A stretch of DNA of 38,517 nt, from positions 1 to 38,517 of the forward strand of contig JBBTBY010000031.1 of the NCBI GenBank assembly GCA_038043445.1, read 5' to 3'. This DNA is from Spirochaetota bacterium. GTDB lineage: Bacteria; Spirochaetota; Brachyspiria; Brachyspirales; JACRPF01. The position numbers and the translations under genes are program-made. The notes beneath the pieces were generated by a model. That model made no database searches. It had not been told where the DNA came from and was given only the letters and a program-made list of their open reading frames with translations. Of this stretch, positions 29,090 to 37,927 are shown one piece after another. Position 1 is the stretch's first letter. Every line of letters begins with the position of its first letter.

Positions 29090-31600
29090 ATGAGATTTTC
29101 ACTGTGTGTATCGATCATAGCTGCGGCACTATCACTCCCGGGAGCACCAATGGAACACGATGCATCGCTTTACGGCAAACCGCTTTCAGGGGTACAGAGA
29201 ACGGAGATAGGCCCCTGTATCGATGCCACCATAGACAGATCGCTGCTCTATGTCATCGGATCGGGTTCGCTTTTCATTGCCTCGCTTAAGGACCCCTCGT
29301 CGCCGGACGTACTCGGCCGCGTCGACAACCTCGGCAATGTCCGTCAGATTGAGATCGCCGGGGATCATGCCTATATCACCGCGCGTGAGGACGGGTTCTA
29401 TATCATCAATATTCGCGACCCGCAAAAACCGTCCGTCGTCTACCATTACGATACGCTGGAAAAGGCGACCGGCCTCGCCGTGTCATACCCCCTCGCGGCG
29501 GTGGCCTGCCGCTTCCACGGCGTCGAGCTCATCGATATATCGGACCCGCGGGCGCCGGAATATATCTCCACCGCGGTGCCGACAAAGGAGCTGCAGTCCG
29601 TCGATATTCACAACGGGTATCTCTATGCGGGCGCCTGGGCCGACCGCGAACTTGTCGTCGTCGATATATCCGATCCGCTCAATCCCTATCTGACGAATCT
29701 CTCTCCGCTCGATGGATACGGCGACGGCGTTCGCGTGAGGGGGGGGCTCTGCTTCGCAGCGACGGGGCATCACGCACCTGCTTTCACAAAAGTCCATTAT
29801 CAGGCGCCGGCGCCGGGAGAAAAGGCTGCCGGTTTCGGCGAAGGTCACGGCATCGAGCTATTCGACCTGTCACGCCCGGCACAGCCGAAATTCCTCTCTC
29901 GTATAAAAATGCCCTCCTTCTACAACGGTTACCCCGACATGTGGGGCGTCGAGGTTTCCGGCGATCACGCCGTTGTTTCCGATGTATATAATGGATTGTT
30001 CATCATCGATATCCAGAACACGAAAGAGCCGCGCAGTGTCGGCCATTTCATACCGCCGCCGAAAAAGGACGGAAAACCGGATGCCATCGCCGCCGCCGCC
30101 ATCGGGGACGGATACATCTATGCCGCAGGATATTTTTCCGGGCTCCATGTCGTCGAGGCAAAAGCGTTCGCGCGGACGCAGAAAAAAGAGAATGGCACGC
30201 CGCCCAAGGTGACCCGTGCGAAAAAAGCGGAGATCGTGAAGGACAAGGAATGGACGGTGTACAATGCCGGCGGACAGGTGCACGCGGTATCGGCCATCGA
30301 TGAGAACACGGTCGCACTGGCAGCGGGGAATGCCGGTGTTCATATCCTGAGCATATCGCCTGAAATAAAACGCCTGTCCGTCATCCCTTCGGAGGACATC
30401 GCGTTCGATGTTGCTGTCCGCGGCGACAAGCTCTTCATGGCCGAAGGCAGACGCGGGCTTTCCATCTGGGATTACCGCGGGGGAAAAGCGAGTCTCATCG
30501 GCAGGTATGTTAAGGAAAAAAGCACTATCAATCAGGTCGTCGTCCCTCCCGACGGAAATTTCGCCCTCGTGCAGAACGCCCCGTTCTTCGTTGAAGTGAT
30601 AGACTTTTCAGATCCCGCTGCTCCAACCTGCATCATATCGGATAAGGGCCCCGGGATATTTTACGGCAAATTCATCACGGCACAACTTGTCGGCGGGCGA
30701 TACGCATCGGTGTACTGGCATATGGGCGGCCCCGTATGGTATGACATGCTCTCGCCGGGGAAGCCTGCGATCGCAAGCGATATGCCGTCAAGCGCGAACA
30801 ATATCATCAGCGGCATGGCCTCGTACGGCGACAAACTGCTTGTGCTCCACAACAACGGATATTCGTTCCTGAACCCGTGCGCCGTCGAAACGCTCAAGGA
30901 CAAGCCGGTGCGCTCATTAGCGAACAAAGAGCCGATGAACGGGTCCCTGTCGATATACGGTTCGGTGATGTTCATCGTGAATGGCGCGTACAAGGTCGTC
31001 AAGGCCGTCGATATAGCCGACATCGAACACCCGAAGGTGATAGAAAAGATATTCACGCCCGGCAATCCGGGTATAGTCTCAGCCGCGGGCACCCGTGTGC
31101 TCATTCCCGATGGTCATGGCGGGCTTCGCATCGCCGATAAAAAAGCATGGTTCACATCAAGATCGTCCGACGCGCTCGCGGTGAACGAAATACCGCTGGA
31201 ACGCGGGGCAAAGTCCGGGGCGTTCTCATCATCGATTGGCCGATGCTCGGACCGTTTCAGTTTCGACTCAGTGCCGTCATCACTGGAAGGAAAGACCTTC
31301 GTCAGCGTTCAGCGCGGTGATAAGACGGCGAGCGGTGCCGGCTATTCGTTCATGGCGAACAAGGATACTACGGTATATATCTTTGTAATGGACGCATCTT
31401 CGTATGTACCTGCCGGCTGGATAAAGACCGATATGCGCGCACAATGGAATTTCCAGAACACATTGAAATTCACGGACACCATCTACCGTAAGGAATTCCC
31501 TGCCGGGCTCATCACCATCCCTGCGCATGATGGAAGATCGGGGGACGGCTACGCCGTACCGCATCTGTGCGTGATCGAAGCACGGAAGCACATAGAATGA
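29090..31600 (+). CDS. Large secreted LVIVD-repeat protein
   Basis: The ATG at 29090 (GAGAG upstream) gives 836 residues; an earlier open frame from 29027 lies on the promoter. Residues 1-19 form a signal peptide. The body consists of LVIVD blades such as FIASLKDPSSPDVL, FYIINIRDPQKPSVV, VELIDISDPRAPEY and LVVVDISDPLNPYL, in two groups separated by a Lys-rich linker (about 365-390), consistent with two seven- or eight-bladed propellers. A C-terminal domain (about 700-836) contains TVYIFVMDASSYVPAGW and may bind glycans. The first gene of a row of secreted carbohydrate-related genes; binding to polysaccharide or protein is inferred. Confidence 0.82.
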   Translation: MRFSLCVSIIAAALSLPGAPMEHDASLYGKPLSGVQRTEIGPCIDATIDRSLLYVIGSGSLFIASLKDPSSPDVLGRVDNLGNVRQIEIAGDHAYITAREDGFYIINIRDPQKPSVVYHYDTLEKATGLAVSYPLAAVACRFHGVELIDISDPRAPEYISTAVPTKELQSVDIHNGYLYAGAWADRELVVVDISDPLNPYLTNLSPLDGYGDGVRVRGGLCFAATGHHAPAFTKVHYQAPAPGEKAAGFGEGHGIELFDLSRPAQPKFLSRIKMPSFYNGYPDMWGVEVSGDHAVVSDVYNGLFIIDIQNTKEPRSVGHFIPPPKKDGKPDAIAAAAIGDGYIYAAGYFSGLHVVEAKAFARTQKKENGTPPKVTRAKKAEIVKDKEWTVYNAGGQVHAVSAIDENTVALAAGNAGVHILSISPEIKRLSVIPSEDIAFDVAVRGDKLFMAEGRRGLSIWDYRGGKASLIGRYVKEKSTINQVVVPPDGNFALVQNAPFFVEVIDFSDPAAPTCIISDKGPGIFYGKFITAQLVGGRYASVYWHMGGPVWYDMLSPGKPAIASDMPSSANNIISGMASYGDKLLVLHNNGYSFLNPCAVETLKDKPVRSLANKEPMNGSLSIYGSVMFIVNGAYKVVKAVDIADIEHPKVIEKIFTPGNPGIVSAAGTRVLIPDGHGGLRIADKKAWFTSRSSDALAVNEIPLERGAKSGAFSSSIGRCSDRFSFDSVPSSLEGKTFVSVQRGDKTASGAGYSFMANKDTTVYIFVMDASSYVPAGWIKTDMRAQWNFQNTLKFTDTIYRKEFPAGLITIPAHDGRSGDGYAVPHLCVIEARKHIE

Positions 31601-31641
31601 ACTCAACACGATCAATTATCATTTATTGATGAGGGGTCAGC

Positions 31642-32214
31642 ATGACAGGAATACGCGTCCTTATTGCATTCGCGGTCTTTCTGCCGCTCGCGGCGCAGAC
31701 AAAGATCGCCGAGTGGAACTGCACCGCAGGCATACCGGAGAACATGAGCAGCTACATCAACACCCCCGGCGGGGCAGCAGCGATCATCACGCACGATGCA
31801 TCGGCTGATACCCCGACAGGACGGGGTGCGCTAAAGATAACCATCACGAAAGGATCTCTGAGCGAGTCGGACTCCGACGTTCAGCTGTCATTCGTACACA
31901 AGGATGGCCTCGTCAAAGGCAAAAAGTATCGTGTAGCAGTGACCCTGCGAGCACAACGCTCGCTCGCACTGCCGGTGCGTTTGTCGGTGATACAGAACAC
32001 CTCCCCCTGGGCGGCGGTCAACGCCCCTTTCGAAAGCTATGCGCCCAACGGCCGTTACTCCCTGCCCAAGCGGGAATGGGAAACGATTTCGCTCCGCTTC
32101 ACCGCGGCGGGAGACTGCGCCCGTGAAGTGCGCGCCCCTTGTGTGTTCCTCGGGATGCTCGATACGGGCAGCATCATCTGGATAGAAAGCGTCCTTCTCG
32201 AATCCATGGATTGA
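31642..32214 (+). CDS. Secreted jelly-roll (CBM-like) protein
   Basis: The ATG at 31642 follows GAGGGG and gives 190 residues. Residues 1-18 form a signal peptide ending at AAQ. The rest looks like one beta-jelly-roll domain in the style of carbohydrate-binding modules 4/9: GRGALKITITKG, YRVAVTLRAQ, WETISLRFTAAGD and IIWIESVLLES are its strands, the last being the usual terminal strand of these modules. No catalytic residues are visible. It precedes a hydrolase by 9 nt and could deliver substrate to it. Confidence 0.72.
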   Translation: MTGIRVLIAFAVFLPLAAQTKIAEWNCTAGIPENMSSYINTPGGAAAIITHDASADTPTGRGALKITITKGSLSESDSDVQLSFVHKDGLVKGKKYRVAVTLRAQRSLALPVRLSVIQNTSPWAAVNAPFESYAPNGRYSLPKREWETISLRFTAAGDCAREVRAPCVFLGMLDTGSIIWIESVLLESMD

Positions 32215-32223
32215 GGATACACC

Positions 32224-33789
32224 ATGAACTATGTAATGAAAATCGCCCTCATCTCGCTTTTATCGGCTGCACTCTTCGCCGAGGATATTCTTCCGCTCAG
32301 TGTGCGGGTCGGCGAAACGACTGTCATCAAACGAGCAGATCCCGCACTGCTTGGCTTCGGCACCTCATTGATCGGCGGTTGGTTCCTGCTCACGCCGGGC
32401 ACGACCGAGATACGGACGAAAGTGTATGCTGCACTCAAGGACTTTCCGACACCGCTTATCCGACTCGAGGGAACCATGTCGCAGGTGTGGAACTGGAAAA
32501 AAGCTGTCGGCCCGCTCGAGAGCCGCCCGGAACACCGCATCGAGCCGTGGGAAAGACCCGGCACCAAGCGCGCATTCGGACCCGTCGAATGGGTCACCTT
32601 CGCCAAACGCCTGAACCCCGGAGTAAAACTCGTTTGGGACATCAACATGCGGGAAAGCGCCGAGGATGCGGCAGATCTTGCAGAGTTCCTCTGCGGCGAC
32701 GGACAGTCGAACCCCAACGGCGGCGTGAACTGGGCGCAGAAGCGTATCGAATGCGGCCTCGCCGAGCCCGTCGAGATATTCGTCTGGGAACTCGGCAATG
32801 AACTCGATGGAAGCGAGTTCTGGAAGGAATTCGACACGATCAGGAAATACACTGACAAATGCAAGGCGGTCATACATGCGATCAAGGGCGTCCTGCCCAA
32901 CGCGCGCTTCGCCCCTTTTGCGGCGACGCTCAATCAGGGCTTTGATTTTTACAAACGCGTGTATGGAGGGACATGGGAAATTTGGCACCGCACCGTGCTG
33001 AGAGACCTTGTTGCCGAGATGGATTCGATCGACTACGTCATGCTTCATCCGTATTTCGGCGGCGTCGGAACATTGTACCAGAAGACCTGGGATATGGATA
33101 TCATACCCGCTATCGCCGCAGATATTCGTGAGATCACCGGCAGCGACCGGATCAAGATATTCCTCTCCGAGTATGCATTCTGGCCGCCGTATGAGGACCC
33201 TGCCGAAAAGTGGGATGCTTTTTTCTACAAGTCGCATGCGCTCGTCGGTTGCCTGCAGAATGCTGAATGGCTTAATCGCATGCTTGCGCGTAAAGAGGTT
33301 TCCATCGCGGCGCTCCATAATCTCGGCGGCACGTTCACCTCGCCGTGGGGGATCATCTATCCCGACCGCAGGGATTACGGGAGTGACCCTGAGTACTATC
33401 TCACCGGCATCGCCCCCATGATGCGAATGTTCAACAGCATGCTCGCGAACAACGGCAACAGTGTCCGCGTGGAACTTGAAGGCGAGCAGACGGATAAAAC
33501 AAGCAGGCGATGCCTTGTCACCGCAGCAGCCGTTGCGCTGGATGAAAGCATTTTCCTTTCACTTGTCAATCGAGATCCCGATGTCGCCCGCAACGTAGCA
33601 TTTTCAGCAGAGAAAACCTACGCATTGTCAAGCGAAACCATCCTTACTGCGGATGATATCGATGCGTATAATACGATGACGAATCGGCCGTTGAAATCGG
33701 TGATACACAGAGCAAACGATATCAAACCGTTCTCAAATTATCTGCTGGGCGCGCGATCGTTCGTCGTACTGCATCTCGTCAAAAAGTAA
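32224..33789 (+). CDS. Secreted clan GH-A glycoside hydrolase, GH51-like
   Basis: The ATG at 32224 follows GAGGA and gives 521 residues with a signal peptide (1-19). The (beta/alpha)8 barrel shows VWELGNELDG with Glu193 as acid/base and KIFLSEYAFWP with Glu316 as nucleophile, and the intervening MLHPYFGG resembles alpha-L-arabinofuranosidases of GH51 and relatives in GH39 and GH79. A C-terminal beta-domain (about 390-521) fits. Substrate may be arabinose- or uronate-containing polysaccharide; the family assignment is by motif only. Confidence 0.78.
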   Translation: MNYVMKIALISLLSAALFAEDILPLSVRVGETTVIKRADPALLGFGTSLIGGWFLLTPGTTEIRTKVYAALKDFPTPLIRLEGTMSQVWNWKKAVGPLESRPEHRIEPWERPGTKRAFGPVEWVTFAKRLNPGVKLVWDINMRESAEDAADLAEFLCGDGQSNPNGGVNWAQKRIECGLAEPVEIFVWELGNELDGSEFWKEFDTIRKYTDKCKAVIHAIKGVLPNARFAPFAATLNQGFDFYKRVYGGTWEIWHRTVLRDLVAEMDSIDYVMLHPYFGGVGTLYQKTWDMDIIPAIAADIREITGSDRIKIFLSEYAFWPPYEDPAEKWDAFFYKSHALVGCLQNAEWLNRMLARKEVSIAALHNLGGTFTSPWGIIYPDRRDYGSDPEYYLTGIAPMMRMFNSMLANNGNSVRVELEGEQTDKTSRRCLVTAAAVALDESIFLSLVNRDPDVARNVAFSAEKTYALSSETILTADDIDAYNTMTNRPLKSVIHRANDIKPFSNYLLGARSFVVLHLVKK

Positions 33790-33869
33790 GTTCTGGCGGC
33801 GCACACAGCGCATCGATTCACAATAGCCTCACGCCCGTTTTTGTGCAAATTCCACCCCCGTTTCGTCCA

Positions 33870-33898
33870 TTGCGGCATACAACGTCACTGTATATACT
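33870..33898 (+). promoter_or_regulatory. Promoter of the 1120-residue hydrolase
   Basis: TTGCGG (33870-33875, weak) and TATACT (33893-33898) are 17 nt apart. An inverted repeat ATACTAT (33894-33900) and ATAGTAT (33910-33916) overlaps the -10 and start point, a probable regulator site. Confidence 0.5.
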
Positions 33899-33940
33899 AT
33901 CGTAAGCGAATAGTATGACTTCCGTTCCGAGGAGCGCTGC

Positions 33941-36900
33941 ATGAGATATTTCATCGCCTGTATCCTGTTCACGGCGTCCGCGTTCGCGCAGGCAGTGCTC
34001 CCGTCGGAAACACGCCTCGATATTGACGGAGTGGATACCGGCGTCGAAATGAAAGCGGCTTCGCTCATAGGCGAAGGAAAGCTCCTCCCCTCCTATCGAA
34101 AAGCGGGTTTCGGCTACAGCTGCTATCTCCCCCTGCCCCCCAATACATGGAAACAGGTCGGCATCAAATTCACCCCCGTCACCGACGGCAAGGTAACGCT
34201 CATCCTGATGAGCAAATTCATGGCGGTCGATAAGACGAACGCGGTCATCATCAGTTTCTGGGACGGCATCGAAGCGGAAGGTACCGATATCGTCAATCCC
34301 GATTTCGAGGACGCCGATGGGAATTCGCCGCGCGGGTGGACACTCTCATCGGCAAAGGACACGAAGCTCGAGGCATCCCTCACCGACGAGAAACGTTATG
34401 TGCGCTCCGGGCAGCACAGCATTCGTGTATGGCATGATTCAAAATTCATGCAGGTGATAACGGTGAAAGCCGGCGTACCGGTGACGATCAGGGGATGGGC
34501 ATTCGTCCTTGACAAGGCAAAGCCCACCGCCGCGACCGTTGATATTTCTTCCGCAGCGAACATGGCGCTCACCGATCAGAACGACGGGGATCAGAAAGGC
34601 GGATGGACCGACCAGGGGCGCGCGAACGATCTTTCGGCGCTCCCCACCGGCGACCGCGTATTCGCCAACGTACCGTTCCTTATCTCTAAAAACGCAAAAG
34701 CATGCATTGTGCTGAAAGCGCCGAAGCGGCCGTATTTCCCCGCACAGGCGACCGTGAGCATTCCCTCCGGCGGCAATCCCGGTTATCTCTATCTTCTGCA
34801 TGCAACGGCATTCACGCCGAAACTCGATATCGAGATCGGACGCATCGTACCGATATATAAAAGCGGAGAAGGCAAACCGATATCCGTCATGCGAGGACGC
34901 GATGTTGCCGATTGGTGGGGGGCGAACCGTATTCCGAACGGCCAAGTCGGGTTCACCACGGAGAACGGAAGCGCCTATGTCGGTCTCTATGTATCAAAAT
35001 TCGAGCTTAAGGGGCCGGGCGGAGACCTTACCGCTCTGCGCTTCGAAAGCGCCGATCAGGCAGTATGGGGCATTGCCGGCGTTACGCTATCTCAGGACGA
35101 AATACCGATACCGCAGAAACCCATCTATACGGCAAGCGCGTCAAAAGAATGGGTTCCGATGAAGATGGAAAAAACGATAGTCGACGGCAGCGCGCTCGAT
35201 CTCTCCTCGCTCATCGAAAAGCCGGCGGGCAAACACGGCTTTCTTACCGTGAACGACGGGCGGTACTATTTCGAGAAGAACCCATCCGTTCCCGCACGCA
35301 TCACCGGGGCATGCATCGCCACGTTCAATACGAATTTCCTCGGCGGCATGACGCATGATGAGATCGCCGCCATGGCGAGGAATTTCTCAAAGATGGGATA
35401 TAACTGCGCACGCTTCCAGTATTTCGATTCACTCTTCTACCGAACACGCGATGACCCCTCTACGTACGATGCCGTGCAGATGGATGCGATAGATCTTTTC
35501 CTCTCCGAGCTCAAAAAGAACGGCGTCTACACCACCATCGACCTTGTCTGGTCACGCGGGCCGAGAAAGCTCATCGAGAAATATTTTCCCGGTGTTATCG
35601 CGACCGGCGTTCACTGGCGGGACTGCTACTTTCCCGGCTTTTACCTCATCCCCGAATTCCGCGAGGAGCTGAAGGCATACGCCAAGGACATTCTCTCGCA
35701 CAAGAACCGATATACCGGCCTCGCATGGAAGGACGACCCCGGTCTGCTCTTCATCAATACGATCAATGAGGATCCGCTCGGCGATTTTTACGGCAAGGTC
35801 AGCGAAGTGTTCGTCATGTACACAAAAGCGTTTAACGACTACTGCGCGAAAAAATACCGCACCACCGCGGAAGTCCGCGCGGCATGGGGCGACCTCACGA
35901 GCGGGGAATCGCTCGAACAGAGGACGCTCGTTCTCCCTCGCTATCTCGCCGCAGATAAACGATGCGCGGATGCTTGTCGATTCCTCGTTGAAACGCAGGC
36001 AAGCGGCCACGCAGAAATGACCGCCTATCTCAGAAGCATCGGTTTCCGCCAGCCCGCCGCCGACTGCAACATGGTCAGCTCGCGCTATACCGCGCTCCTC
36101 AGGCGCAGCTTCGAGGTGGTCGATATGCATGCCTACTGGGACCATCCGAAATTCGTCCAGAAACTCTGGTCCCTCCCCTACGGCTTTCACGACCAGTCCG
36201 CGATAAAGCGCCTGCGGTTCAATTATCTGAACGGATCGCACTCCATGAACTGCTTCGGCGCATATTTTGCGACGACACGGCATCTGGGCAAACCGTACTT
36301 CATCACCGAATACAATTTCGTTTTCCCCAACCGCCACCGCTCCGAGGCCGGTCTCTATCACGGTGCGCTCGCCGCCCTTCAGGGATGGGACGGGATATGG
36401 CTTATGGGGTATGCGGCGAACAAAGAGGATGTTCTTTCCGATGTACCGAGCAAGGGTTTCATGAGCGCAAGCGAACCGGTGCTGCAGGCTACCGAACGAC
36501 AGATGAAATTCCTCTATCTCCGGGGCGATATGAAGGAATCGCAGAGCGTGGTCCATTTGTACGGGAAACCGGATGATATCGCGGAAAACTGGTATCTCGG
36601 CGGTGAGAGCGCAGCACTCTCCTTCATGACCAAGGTCGGGCTTACCATAGAGAACACGCCTCCCGCGGGTGCTGTCCTCCCTGTCTCGACGAACCTGTCG
36701 GGAAGCGCCTTCCTTCCGTTCGCAAAGTCCGCCGATACCGAAGACACGGCGGCATGGCTCGATTCCCTCAAAGGCTCGGTCATACCCGCCGGCAATAAGA
36801 GCGACCTGAGAACAGGCCTCATCGAGACATCGACACGCGAAGCGCGCTTCAACTTCAATGAAGGCACCATAGCGGTGAACACATCCGGCACCAGGGGTTG

Positions 36901-37303
36901 GGTGATAAAGACGAACGGCACATATACCGTCCCCGGCATACGCGCCGATGTGGACGCGAAGGAATGCTCGCTCACGTTCTCATCGCTCGACGGGAAACCG
37001 CTCGATGAAAGCAGACGCATACTCATCATGTTCCCGACGGATGCGCTCAACAAGAACATGAAATTCGAATCCGATGAACGCACAACGCTTATCACCTGGG
37101 GCGAAACTCCGATGCTCATACGCGTCGGCAAAGCGTCAGTCATTCTCAGGAATTCGAATGCGCTCAAGCTGTATGCGCTAGCAACGAGCGGACGCCGCAT
37201 CGAGGAGGTGCCGATACGCGCCTCGAATGGTGAATGTACGTTCGTGCTCGCGCACACCTCGAAGGACGGCGGTGTATTCAATTGGGAACTGTCTGCAGAA
37301 TAG
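33941..37303 (+). CDS. Large secreted multidomain clan GH-A hydrolase
   Basis: The ATG at 33941 follows GAGGAG and gives 1120 residues with a signal peptide (1-17). Residues about 117-240 form a jelly-roll (NPDFEDADGNSPRGWTLSS..), followed by another beta domain (240-390). A barrel spans about 450-830 with INTINEDP (Glu610, acid/base) and YFITEYNFVF (Glu790, nucleophile), as in GH5/GH42-type enzymes. GMTHDEIAAMARNFSKMGYNCAR (469-491) fits an early barrel strand. The C-terminus (about 900-1120) is beta-rich. The specific family is not recognisable. It is the largest of the secreted set. Confidence 0.78.
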   Translation: MRYFIACILFTASAFAQAVLPSETRLDIDGVDTGVEMKAASLIGEGKLLPSYRKAGFGYSCYLPLPPNTWKQVGIKFTPVTDGKVTLILMSKFMAVDKTNAVIISFWDGIEAEGTDIVNPDFEDADGNSPRGWTLSSAKDTKLEASLTDEKRYVRSGQHSIRVWHDSKFMQVITVKAGVPVTIRGWAFVLDKAKPTAATVDISSAANMALTDQNDGDQKGGWTDQGRANDLSALPTGDRVFANVPFLISKNAKACIVLKAPKRPYFPAQATVSIPSGGNPGYLYLLHATAFTPKLDIEIGRIVPIYKSGEGKPISVMRGRDVADWWGANRIPNGQVGFTTENGSAYVGLYVSKFELKGPGGDLTALRFESADQAVWGIAGVTLSQDEIPIPQKPIYTASASKEWVPMKMEKTIVDGSALDLSSLIEKPAGKHGFLTVNDGRYYFEKNPSVPARITGACIATFNTNFLGGMTHDEIAAMARNFSKMGYNCARFQYFDSLFYRTRDDPSTYDAVQMDAIDLFLSELKKNGVYTTIDLVWSRGPRKLIEKYFPGVIATGVHWRDCYFPGFYLIPEFREELKAYAKDILSHKNRYTGLAWKDDPGLLFINTINEDPLGDFYGKVSEVFVMYTKAFNDYCAKKYRTTAEVRAAWGDLTSGESLEQRTLVLPRYLAADKRCADACRFLVETQASGHAEMTAYLRSIGFRQPAADCNMVSSRYTALLRRSFEVVDMHAYWDHPKFVQKLWSLPYGFHDQSAIKRLRFNYLNGSHSMNCFGAYFATTRHLGKPYFITEYNFVFPNRHRSEAGLYHGALAALQGWDGIWLMGYAANKEDVLSDVPSKGFMSASEPVLQATERQMKFLYLRGDMKESQSVVHLYGKPDDIAENWYLGGESAALSFMTKVGLTIENTPPAGAVLPVSTNLSGSAFLPFAKSADTEDTAAWLDSLKGSVIPAGNKSDLRTGLIETSTREARFNFNEGTIAVNTSGTRGWVIKTNGTYTVPGIRADVDAKECSLTFSSLDGKPLDESRRILIMFPTDALNKNMKFESDERTTLITWGETPMLIRVGKASVILRNSNALKLYALATSGRRIEEVPIRASNGECTFVLAHTSKDGGVFNWELSAE

Positions 37304-37323
37304 CTCCGGCCACGGAACACTGC

Positions 37324-37351
37324 TTGACGCCGTATCGCCGCATGGTACAAT
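37324..37351 (+). promoter_or_regulatory. Promoter of the DUF2271 gene, possibly leaderless
   Basis: TTGACG (37324-37329) and TACAAT (37346-37351) are 16 nt apart, each one base from consensus. The ATG at 37358 lies only 7 nt after the -10, at the expected transcription start, and no ribosome binding site precedes it. Confidence 0.6.
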
Positions 37352-37357
37352 CGGTCA

Positions 37358-37927
37358 ATGAGATACATGGCACGGTTCATTGCCGCTCTTGCGGTGCTCA
37401 CGCTCATTGCAGCATCGCCCGATTCGCAGACGTCGGCTACCAAGCGGGATGGCGGCGGCACACCGAGCAGGATCGAACCATCCGGACCGCTGGTGATGAG
37501 CGTGACATTCGACGCCGTCAAGCCGCATAAAGGCGTGTACCTCTGGGTGACACTCGACGGAAAATATGTGGCAACGATACAGCAGTACGGCGGACGTCGT
37601 AAGAACGGGTCACGCTACGGACAGGACCGCCCGAACGCATGGGCGAAATCTGCCGGGTCGCTCGATGCTCTCGACGGCATAAGCGGCGCCACCCCGCATG
37701 AGACGACGTTCAGCACAGCATGGAATTGCTGCGACAAGGACGGCAAGAAGATATCCCCGGGCACCTACGTCGTCTGGATGGAGTTCACCTTGCATTCGAC
37801 GAATAAAGGCCCGAACCCGCTGTATTCAAATGAGATAGTGATCGGCGATATCGCTTCCGAAACGGCGATAACACCCGGCGCACACGTCGTGGACGGAAAG
37901 ATCGTCTTCAATCCCGCCGTCGAATAA
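37358..37927 (+). CDS. Secreted DUF2271-like protein
   Basis: This 189-residue protein starts at ATG 37358, with a second ATG at 37367. A signal peptide spans residues about 1-20. The mature part is beta-rich: KGVYLWVTLDGKYVATI and ISPGTYVVWMEFTLH are typical of DUF2271, a small family often found next to ApbE and PepSY proteins in periplasmic redox clusters. The segment DALDGISGATP resembles the ‘D..SGAT’ flavinylation motif of FMN-binding proteins, but the family is better matched by DUF2271. It converges with a partial apbE with a 20-nt overlap. Confidence 0.75.
   Translation: MRYMARFIAALAVLTLIAASPDSQTSATKRDGGGTPSRIEPSGPLVMSVTFDAVKPHKGVYLWVTLDGKYVATIQQYGGRRKNGSRYGQDRPNAWAKSAGSLDALDGISGATPHETTFSTAWNCCDKDGKKISPGTYVVWMEFTLHSTNKGPNPLYSNEIVIGDIASETAITPGAHVVDGKIVFNPAVE

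Noticed and set aside
35552-36556. 334-codon minus-strand open frame opposite the large hydrolase
   Set aside because: It shadows the catalytic barrel; no start signal or family motif supports it.
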